A stretch of DNA of 10,661 nucleotides from JBKQHQ01 sp052148715. Lineage in GTDB: Bacteria > Pseudomonadota > Alphaproteobacteria > Rhizobiales > Xanthobacteraceae. Both the position numbers and the translations under genes were made by a program. The DNA is taken from the NCBI GenBank assembly GCA_052148715.1, contig JBKQHQ010000067.1, forward strand, positions 1-10,661. The letters run 5' to 3'. Under the pieces are notes generated by a model. It did not search any database. It was not told the DNA's origin and saw only the letters and a list, made by a program, of their open reading frames with translations. Shown here piece by piece: positions 6,064-10,661 of the stretch (positions are counted from its first letter, which is position 1; each line of letters begins with the position of its first letter).

Positions 6064-7193
6064 CAACCAGCTCGCGTCGGCGTTGACGATGCGGTCGTGA
6101 TGACACTTGGAGCGGCAATCAACAGCGCGATCTTGAACCGCGTCACCTCGAAGCGTGCGACCTTTGGCGCCGACTCCCGCGGATGCTCCATGGTGACGAG
6201 GAACTTTCCATCCTTGTCGCGCACGACGCGGCGATGGTAGTTGGCGGCCTGCCGGTGCGGTGGCTGCGGGCTGTTATCTTCCTCGGAGCCTTCTTGGGGG
6301 ATCGGCTTGCTGGTCGATACGACGTAAGCGCCGCGACACGCCTGGGTTTCAAACAGCCATTTTACCTCCGGCACGGCCTTGGTTTCCTTGGTTCCGCGGA
6401 CCGGGCCGAGCGACAAATACGAACAGTGATGCGGCAGCTTCATGAAATCCCAAAGCAGCCGTCCCTCCTGCCGATGTCGCTTGGTCGTCTGCACGATCAG
6501 TGACAACGTTTCGTGATCCACATCGGAGGCAAACAGGGCGTAGCTCTCCACGCCGTCCTCCTTGAAGGTGATCTGAAACACGATCGAATCCTGATTGCGG
6601 TCTTCCAGCTCGTTCTCGTTGGTCCTCCAGGCGAAGGGGCAGTGCACGAAGAACTCGGCCCTTTCGGCCTTATCCTTCGAAAAGCCGGGAACAAGTTGCC
6701 CGGCATCGACGATGAGATGCTTACGCGATTCGAAATCGATGCCGTTCTTCTCCATCCACTCCTTGAGCAGATCGGGGCGAGAGAAGACCCGGATGCCTTT
6801 GCCTTCCCGCAAACGATACCGTGCTTCTTGCCGGATCACCCGCGCACAGTCCTCCAGCCCATCTTCCGTGACCGCGGCGGCCGGTACCCACAGTTCATCG
6901 ATCTTGATGCGATCTTCGCCTTGATACTTAGCGGCATGCCGGAGCCAGAAAAAATCGCTGGCCCCTTGGCAATGGTCGGCGTCCAAGTGGGTGAAGCAGA
7001 CCACGTCGAAGCCGTCGCGCCGCGCCTTGCGCAGGTCGGCGCGGAGCTCGGCAGCGAGATCGCATCGTAAATCCTTCGGGTCGTCAGGATCGCCCTGGTT
7101 ACCGAAATCTACGAGCACTTTCCGGCCATCGGCCAAATCGAGCCTTGAACTGTCGGCATTGCCGAGCGGGAAAATCGTAATCTGCGCGGGCAT
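6063..7193 (-). CDS. MBL-fold metallohydrolase linked to the E2-E1-JAB gene (MBL2)
   Basis: This 376-residue protein has a complete metallo-beta-lactamase motif set: THLDADH (H69, D71, D73, H74), a NQDSIVFQI strand (about 200-208), the bridging Asp in LFASDVDHE (D224) and LPHHCS (H255-H256). It is only loosely similar to MBL1 by eye, sharing motifs and overall plan rather than extended identity, and its C-terminal region (about 290-376) is longer and different. ATG at 7193 has a perfect AGGAGG (complement at 7200-7205) six bases upstream. It is the first gene of the leftward operon and its TGA overlaps the next ATG, so its dose is tied to that of the conjugation enzyme. MBL-fold partners next to bacterial E1/E2/JAB genes have been noted in comparative genomic surveys of prokaryotic ubiquitin-like systems. 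It ends in Arg-Ala-Gly, so it could itself be a substrate for C-terminal activation; this is speculative. Confidence 0.85.
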   Translation of the reverse strand: MPAQITIFPLGNADSSRLDLADGRKVLVDFGNQGDPDDPKDLRCDLAAELRADLRKARRDGFDVVCFTHLDADHCQGASDFFWLRHAAKYQGEDRIKIDELWVPAAAVTEDGLEDCARVIRQEARYRLREGKGIRVFSRPDLLKEWMEKNGIDFESRKHLIVDAGQLVPGFSKDKAERAEFFVHCPFAWRTNENELEDRNQDSIVFQITFKEDGVESYALFASDVDHETLSLIVQTTKRHRQEGRLLWDFMKLPHHCSYLSLGPVRGTKETKAVPEVKWLFETQACRGAYVVSTSKPIPQEGSEEDNSPQPPHRQAANYHRRVVRDKDGKFLVTMEHPRESAPKVARFEVTRFKIALLIAAPSVITTASSTPTRAG

Positions 7194-7280
7194 GTACCGC
7201 CTCCTACTGGTTGCATTTTTGTTCAGTTTAGTCCAAAATGAGCAATTCTTTGCAGAACGGAAAGCGAACTCGCCTGCCGT

Positions 7281-7297
7281 TCGTCCATAATGGACGA
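7281..7297. promoter_or_regulatory. Perfect 17-bp palindrome, candidate operator
   Basis: TCGTCCAT (7281-7288) and ATGGACGA (7290-7297) are perfect inverted repeats around a single A. The site lies between the divergent MBL2 and Cro/C1-type regulator genes, about 90 bp from the MBL2 start and about 27 bp upstream of the proposed regulator -35 box. Its size and placement suit a Cro/C1-type dimer acting on either promoter. Confidence 0.5.
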
Positions 7298-7323
7298 CCA
7301 GATCGTATGGATAAATCTTACGC

Positions 7324-7351
7324 TTGCGATTGTCAAGTGGTGTGATACACT
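7324..7351 (+). promoter_or_regulatory. Candidate extended -10 promoter for the regulator-protease operon
   Basis: TTGCGA (7324-7329), a 16-base spacer and TACACT (7346-7351) form a sigma70-like promoter, with TGA directly before the -10 box giving an extended -10 element. The -10 region lies in a partial dyad (AAGTG at 7335-7339, CACTT at 7348-7352) that could let a regulator occlude it. Transcription would start near 7358, placing the leader hairpin at the start of the mRNA. Confidence 0.4.
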
Positions 7352-7368
7352 TTCGTTTGCAACTGTGA

Positions 7369-7402
7369 ACGGGGTATCCGCGTTGAATCGCGGGTGCCCC
7401 GT
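7369..7402 (+). promoter_or_regulatory. 14-bp leader hairpin upstream of the Cro/C1-type regulator
   Basis: ACGGGG (7369-7374) pairs with CCCCGT (7397-7402), and CCGCG (7378-7382) pairs with CGCGG (7389-7393) around a six-base loop TTGAAT. The three bases between the stems, TAT and GTG, pair as U-G, A-U and U-G in the plus-strand RNA, so the helix is continuous for 14 bp. On the minus-strand RNA these would be A-C mismatches, so the fold favours rightward transcription. No T-run follows. The Shine-Dalgarno begins about 13 bases later. Confidence 0.55.
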
Positions 7403-7429
7403 CGTGACTCTGGCAAAGGAGCGACCGGA

Positions 7430-7753
7430 ATGAGCCTTGGCGCTCGGCTCAAAGAGCTAAGAATAAAGAAGAATAAGTCTCTGCAGGACGTGGCGAACGC
7501 CGTGGGCGTGTCAAAGGCCCACATCTGGGAGATCGAGCGGGGGAGCAGCAAGAATCCGACGATGGACCTGTTGAACAAGCTGGCCGACCATTTCGGCGTG
7601 TCAGTCTCCTATCTTGTCGGAGAGCAAGTCCCAGACGAGGAAACTCAGGAAGTTGTGGCCCTATACCGGGACCTCAAGGAGCTGGACGAAAAGGATCGGG
7701 AGTTCATTCGGGGAATCATGCAGCGCTTCAAGGAGAAGAAAGGCGGTGGCTAA
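7430..7753 (+). CDS. Cro/C1-type (XRE family) helix-turn-helix regulator
   Basis: The 107-residue protein is an XRE-family DNA-binding regulator. Residues about 3-60 form the helix-turn-helix domain: LGARLKELRIKKNKSLQDVA, then GVSKAHIWEIERG as the recognition region and TMDLLNKLADHFGVSVSYL as the fourth and fifth helices. The C-terminal part (about 70-107) is charged and helical and ends in Lys-Lys-Gly-Gly-Gly. ATG at 7430 is chosen because AAAGGAG (7415-7421) lies eight bases upstream; a GTG at 7394 in the same frame lies inside the leader hairpin and is rejected. The stop overlaps the ATG of the ImmA/IrrE gene (TAATG), so the two are translated together. By analogy with ImmR/ImmA-type pairs, it probably represses its own or the divergent MBL2 operon until cleaved by its partner; the 17-bp palindrome is the best operator candidate. 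The promoter(s) it controls are inferred. Confidence 0.85.
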   Translation: MSLGARLKELRIKKNKSLQDVANAVGVSKAHIWEIERGSSKNPTMDLLNKLADHFGVSVSYLVGEQVPDEETQEVVALYRDLKELDEKDREFIRGIMQRFKEKKGGG

Positions 7754-8649
7754 TGACACTCTCCCGCATAGAGCTGGATGCAAAGGGGGCGGGCTCGCCC
7801 GAGGGTTTGGTCGCAAGGATTCTGAAGGTCGAGCCGAACCTGCCGATTCCCGTCCCGCTTCAGCGGATCTGCCGGGAACTCGACATCGTGGAGATTCGGC
7901 CGCTTGAGACCGCCGGGTTCGAGGGAGGCCTCATCGCCGATACCGAGCGAAGTGAAGGTGTCATCCTGGTCAAGGACGGCCACCGGTTTCGGCAGAGGTT
8001 CACCATCGCTCATGAACTCGGGCACTTTCTCATCCCCGCCCACATGCCCGACACGCCAGGCCGATTTCTGTGCTCGCGCGAAGACCTTCAACTGCTTACT
8101 CCGAAGGAAAACGATCGCCGCTCGCAAATGGAGGTCGAGGCCAATCGGTTTGCATCGTTGATCCTGATGCCACCGCCCGAATTGCGGAAGCGGCTGAGCA
8201 AGCAGACCCCCGATCTCCAACACGTTGTCAAACTGGCAGGCGAATTTGAAGTTAGCAAACAGGCGATGTCCCGGGCGTACGCTGACCATCACGAAGAGCC
8301 GGTCGCCATCATCGTGATCCAGAACGGTAAGATTCTGTGGTCTTACCGCAATCGCATCCGCTTTCCTTTCATACGTCTAGGGTCCGGTGAGGCGGTGCCA
8401 CGGGAGTCTTTATATCATCGCGCCAAGCACGAACTGAATGTGGCCAGCGAGTTTTCCGAATGTCTCCCCGACAATTGGATTGACTTAAAGCGGGGGGAAC
8501 GCGCCCCGGAGCTATTCGAGCAAGTGTACCTCCAGAAAGACGGATACGCGCTCATCCTCCTGCATTTGGTCCGGCCGGATGAGGACGAGGAGACTGAACA
8601 AAAAGACCTTGAGCACAGTTGGCAAGTCGGCTTTAAGCGCCGGCGCTAA
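7753..8649 (+). CDS. ImmA/IrrE-family metallopeptidase
   Basis: This 298-residue protein is a zinc peptidase of the ImmA/IrrE (COG2856, DUF955) family. The active site is HELGH at residues 87-91, with the third ligand expected in MEVEANRFAS (E127 or E129), followed by the usual ALILMP-like helix (LILMPPPEL, about 136-144). An N-terminal segment (about 1-60) precedes the peptidase core. The C-terminal region from about 185 to 298 is long, begins with PVAIIVIQNGKILWSYRN, and ends with WQVGFKRRR, a tail common in this family; in IrrE the corresponding region is a GAF-like sensor domain, so signal sensing is plausible. Family members cleave a partner Cro/C1-type repressor after a stress cue. The overlap with the regulator gene (TAATG) supports such a pair. 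It ends 41 bp before the convergent gene at 8691, with no terminator seen. Confidence 0.87.
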   Translation: MTLSRIELDAKGAGSPEGLVARILKVEPNLPIPVPLQRICRELDIVEIRPLETAGFEGGLIADTERSEGVILVKDGHRFRQRFTIAHELGHFLIPAHMPDTPGRFLCSREDLQLLTPKENDRRSQMEVEANRFASLILMPPPELRKRLSKQTPDLQHVVKLAGEFEVSKQAMSRAYADHHEEPVAIIVIQNGKILWSYRNRIRFPFIRLGSGEAVPRESLYHRAKHELNVASEFSECLPDNWIDLKRGERAPELFEQVYLQKDGYALILLHLVRPDEDEETEQKDLEHSWQVGFKRRR

Positions 8650-8690
8650 ATACCCCTCGACAGGACCTGATGATGCGGCTCGTTCCCCCG

Positions 8691-8936
8691 TTAGACTCCT
8701 GACCGCTGCTCCAATCGGCGCCGAGTCCACGCTGCGGCCCGTTCGCCGGAAACCTTCCTCAATTCAGGGTGAACCTCCAGAGCGTGCAGCGCGAGTTCTA
8801 TCATCCGGGGCAGAGGATCGTTTGATTTCTCCCAAGAGATGATAGTCTGCCGGGACCTGACGCCCAATTCCTCCTTAAGCCCCTCCTGGGTGTAGTCCAT
8901 GCGTTCACGCCAAGCCTTGAGGTCAGCGCCCAGCAT
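8691..8936 (-). CDS. Small Cro/C1-type helix-turn-helix protein
   Basis: The 81-residue product is a compact XRE-like DNA-binding protein: LKAWRERMDYTQEGLKEELG followed by RSRQTIISWEKSNDPLPRMIELALHAL, which has the normal spacing of helices two to five of the Cro/C1 fold (about residues 6-52). The remaining 25-30 residues are basic (WTRRRLEQRSGV). ATG at 8936 has a good Shine-Dalgarno (GGAGG on the minus strand) six bases upstream. The gene overlaps the upstream 64-residue ORF by 14 bp, so they probably form a two-gene unit, and it is convergent with the ImmA/IrrE gene. It may be an antitoxin-like or Cro-like partner, or simply a local regulator. No partner toxin of a recognised family was seen. 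Confidence 0.75.
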   Translation of the reverse strand: MLGADLKAWRERMDYTQEGLKEELGVRSRQTIISWEKSNDPLPRMIELALHALEVHPELRKVSGERAAAWTRRRLEQRSGV

Positions 8937-9117
8937 CGTCGTCCTCCCTCATTTTTATCGTCCATTCCTCGCCGTGCATTCGCCCGAAGAACGGAAGACG
9001 TAGCTTCCAACGGGACAGGCGGATGGTTGTTGCCCCGCGCCTACGGGTGAGGAGTCTGCTCACGATGTCCAGAAAATGGACGTCCATTTTCTCGACATCT
9101 TTGTTTTGGAAACCCAT
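8923..9117 (-). CDS. Small hypothetical protein, 64 residues
   Basis: This short ORF begins at ATG 9117 (MGFQNKDVEKMDVHF), preceded on the minus strand by GGAGAG eight bases upstream, and ends at 8923, overlapping the helix-turn-helix gene by 14 bp. The product is basic in the middle (LLTRRRGATTIRLSRWKLRL) and ends in the acidic REDDDAGR. No family was recognised. The support is the ribosome binding site and the overlap with a downstream gene that has its own good ribosome binding site. A 22-bp perfect palindrome lies within its coding sequence (9071-9092), spanning codons for EKMDVHFL. It could be a small toxin-like or accessory partner of the downstream regulator, or a non-coding leader region that happens to be open. 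Confidence 0.45.
   Translation of the reverse strand: MGFQNKDVEKMDVHFLDIVSRLLTRRRGATTIRLSRWKLRLPFFGRMHGEEWTIKMREDDDAGR
9071..9092. repeat. 22-bp perfect palindrome
   Basis: The left half AGAAAATGGAC (9071-9081) is the exact reverse complement of the right half (9082-9092, GTCCATTTTCT), with no spacer. The hexamers ATGGAC and GTCCAT also make up the 17-bp palindrome at 7281-7297, but in the opposite order. It could be an operator for one of the Cro/C1-type proteins, lying just inside the start of the small two-gene unit. Confidence 0.55.
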
Positions 9118-9257
9118 AGTTGGAACTCTCCGATTCGAAAAAGGTGCAGCAAACGGCATACCAGCGTTCGGTTAACGGAGGTTCTAACGCCGGATTGTTA
9201 ACAAAAGCATAATATTGGTTGCCCAGGCATTTCCCGCCGTATGGTACCGTACCGAAC

Positions 9258-9452
9258 ATGCCGACGATAAAGCCAAGCCCCTTTGATACCCTGTCCTCCC
9301 GCGAGGCAGAACTCGTGAAAGCCGTCTTAGGTGACCTCGCGACGACGGCCTGGGCACAGCCCATCATCGCCGCCATCCACGAGAACGGCGGCTTGGTCGC
9401 CGGGCGCCGGTCAGGGTCTCGCCGGGGAAATCCGCCAAATTGGGCTTCCTGA
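9258..9452 (+). CDS. Doubtful ORF, possible remnant of a truncated gene
   Basis: From ATG 9258 the frame reads MPTIKPSPFDTLSSREAELV and continues with a helical, protein-like KAVLGDLATTAWAQPIIAAI segment (to about residue 40), then turns into low-complexity GRRSGSRRGNPPNWAS. No Shine-Dalgarno is seen upstream. The abrupt change in character near 9400 suggests the start of a gene whose end was replaced or lost, but the match to any family is unknown and the frame may be non-coding. Confidence 0.25.
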   Translation: MPTIKPSPFDTLSSREAELVKAVLGDLATTAWAQPIIAAIHENGGLVAGRRSGSRRGNPPNWAS

Positions 9453-9503
9453 GGGCTCAAAAATTAAGTATCTGAAATCATTAGCTTTTTTCCAAGTGCC
9501 GGA

Positions 9504-9569
9504 ATTTTCGGCCGAAAATGCAAGTTAGCCCACCGCCACAGGCGTTTCTTGCATTTTCCTGATAAACGC
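9504..9569. repeat. Nested inverted repeats
   Basis: Three dyads interlock. ATTTTCGGCCGAAAAT (9504-9519) is a perfect 16-bp palindrome. GAAAATGCAAG (9514-9524) is the exact reverse complement of CTTGCATTTTC (9548-9558), with 23 bases between. GCGTTT (9542-9547) is the reverse complement of AAACGC (9564-9569). The second and third hairpins are mutually exclusive. No clear T-run follows any stem. It could be a dispersed palindromic element, a recombination site or a regulatory structure. Confidence 0.6.
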
Positions 9570-9756
9570 AATTGGCTCTCACGCGCAAACGCCCGCGAAA
9601 CTAGCATCATTGACCACAAGGCACTCGGAGTCGCCTGGAAAGCGCAATTTCGCGGCCGGCCGAGGGCTGTCGCTGAGCGGCTCGCCAGGGCCGAACGATC
9701 TTCAGACCGATTGAAATACCAAATCGGGACCAAGCGATTGGGGCATTCTAAGAGCC

Positions 9757-10661
9757 TTATTTGAGGCAATCCGACGATAGCCTATTGCCTTGTAGCCAAG
9801 GTGATCCGTGTCCAATTTCAAGCCAAGTAATCTTTCGGTTCTCAGCCCTTTCCGGCTCTGACAAGCGCCTGTTGAACCATTCAGCTAGACCGCTTATCTC
9901 ACGGGTGGTTTTGCGGACAATGAAGCACTGGTTAAGAATATAGGACAGTTGAGTATTCAAGCTGTTGTCCCCATAAAATGTAATGCCGGGATCGTTGGGA
10001 GGGGGTGGGAACTGCGGTGCATCTAGATCAGTTGAGTTATCTGGGGCACCCAATATCCATGGATTTATTTGATCACGAAGCAACCCCAGCAAAACGCTGT
10101 AAAAATCCTGATTTTCGGTCGGATATGTGATGAACATCGCCCAGCGATCAGGTGTGTTCCGAATGTATTTTGCGATCAGAAGCGATTTCAGGGGCCCAAG
10201 CTGCAATGACGCCGCAGGGAGGGGTTGAGAGCGGCGGAGAGCATCATTCTGCCGTTTTAGCTCATCTACTTCCGAGCGAAGATTTTCTAGTTCTTTTGCG
10301 GCCTGCAAACCGGTTACTAGCGTCTGCCCTGGTGGAACAAGCGGTTTTGCCCGTTCGCGCGCCTCCTGCAATTGCCGCTTCGTCTCTTCGAATTGAGCCT
10401 GCAAATCGGCAGTGGGAGTAAAGGGCCAGCGGCGCTGCTTCACATAAGGTGATAAGGCAACGACGATAAGAGCGACCATGCTGGCCGCAAGGAGCCAACG
10501 CAGATCGGCAAAATTATCTCTGATCCTTGTCCAATGGATTAGCATGGCGGTCAGCCCCAACATACCGCCGAAGCCAAACACGGCCTGCCACCATTCTCCG
10601 TGTAAGAGGCTAGCAACTCCCTCAAAACCGCAAGCAAAAATGATGACGCCCCAGACCAAAA
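9757..10661 (-). CDS. Membrane-anchored coiled-coil protein of unknown function, open at right edge
   Basis: About 300 residues are visible; the first possible start is a TTG at 10659 with no room to see a ribosome binding site, so the frame may continue beyond the window. Three hydrophobic helices occur near the N-terminus (about residues 2-19, 24-43 and 54-73), followed by a charged, heptad-like region (LQAQFEETKRQLQEARERAK, about 86-105, and KELENLRSEVDELKRQNDAL, about 122-141) that should form a coiled coil. A soluble C-terminal domain (about 150-300) includes DRWAMFITYPTEN and TFYGDNSLNTQLSYIL; no family was recognised. It is probably an inner-membrane protein with a cytoplasmic coiled-coil and domain. 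It is more than 600 bases from the nearest gene and likely belongs to a different transcription unit than the ubiquitin-like cluster. Confidence 0.7.
   Translation of the reverse strand, partial: LVWGVIIFACGFEGVASLLHGEWWQAVFGFGGMLGLTAMLIHWTRIRDNFADLRWLLAASMVALIVVALSPYVKQRRWPFTPTADLQAQFEETKRQLQEARERAKPLVPPGQTLVTGLQAAKELENLRSEVDELKRQNDALRRSQPLPAASLQLGPLKSLLIAKYIRNTPDRWAMFITYPTENQDFYSVLLGLLRDQINPWILGAPDNSTDLDAPQFPPPPNDPGITFYGDNSLNTQLSYILNQCFIVRKTTREISGLAEWFNRRLSEPERAENRKITWLEIGHGSPWLQGNRLSSDCLK

Larger units (their letters stand above)
9118..9756. other. Gene-poor stretch with inverted repeats
   Basis: About 640 bases hold no securely identified gene. The first part (9118-9257) includes TTGTTAACAA and other short dyads upstream of the leftward small ORF. 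A protein-like but unsupported frame lies at 9258-9452, described separately. From about 9450 to 9570 the sequence becomes rich in A and T with nested inverted repeats. An open plus-strand frame from about 9477 to 9764 (including FPDKRNWLSRANARETSIID) lacks a start with a ribosome binding site and was not recognised. The stretch looks like a junction or remnant of earlier insertions. Confidence 0.45.

Noticed and set aside
6513..7070. Plus-strand ORF of 185 residues inside MBL2
   Set aside because: Antisense shadow of a gene with complete MBL motifs and a perfect ribosome binding site.
9464..9769. Minus-strand ORF of 101 residues
   Set aside because: No recognisable fold, no ribosome binding site, and it spans the nested inverted repeats; it also overlaps the end of the 9757-10661 gene.
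1..10661. CRISPR array, tRNA attachment site or complete insertion sequence
   Set aside because: No regularly spaced direct repeats, no tRNA-like cloverleaf and no transposase were seen.

Overview
The window looks like an accessory island in a moderately high-GC alphaproteobacterium, probably of the Rhizobiales/Hyphomicrobiales type. That placement is an inference from GC-rich coding sequence, the style of the integrase and the toxin-antitoxin remnant; no rRNA or marker gene is present to confirm it. No tRNA, rRNA, CRISPR array or complete insertion sequence was seen.

Left part (1-1890): the 5' portion of a short, catalytic-domain-only tyrosine recombinase on the minus strand runs off the left edge. 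Upstream of it is an AT-rich stretch with a striking 30-bp near-palindrome. Then comes a plus-strand ParD/RelB-like ribbon-helix-helix antitoxin with a clear operator array. It overlaps a ParE/RelE-like toxin gene that carries a one-base frameshift and is probably dead.

Centre (1736-7193): this is the most interesting part. A leftward gene set encodes an MBL-fold metallohydrolase (MBL2), a 754-residue triple fusion of E2-like, E1/ThiF-like and JAB/JAMM peptidase domains, and a four-helix membrane protein. MBL2 and the fusion share one base (TGATG), so their translation is probably coupled. A second MBL-fold protein (MBL1) is read rightward from its own strong sigma70-like promoter and structured leader, and ends tail-to-tail with the membrane protein gene, overlapping by 4 bp. 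This looks like a prokaryotic ubiquitin-like conjugation/deconjugation system, related in logic to Cap2/Cap3 of type II CBASS and to the Bil and Bub systems. Here, however, conjugation and deconjugation modules sit in one chain, two MBL proteins are present, and no obvious ubiquitin-like protein or CD-NTase is encoded. An anti-phage or stress role is an inference.

Right of centre (7194-8649): divergent from MBL2 are a Cro/C1-type regulator and an ImmA/IrrE-type metallopeptidase, overlapping in a TAATG junction. The shared intergenic region contains a perfect 17-bp palindrome, a plausible extended -10 promoter and a 14-bp leader hairpin. This resembles the repressor/anti-repressor-protease switches of integrative elements and may control the conjugation operon.

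Right end (8650-10661): a small minus-strand pair (64-residue unknown ORF and a Cro/C1-type protein) is followed by about 640 bp with only a doubtful ORF fragment and nested inverted repeats. The last gene is a minus-strand membrane/coiled-coil protein of unknown function, open at the right edge.
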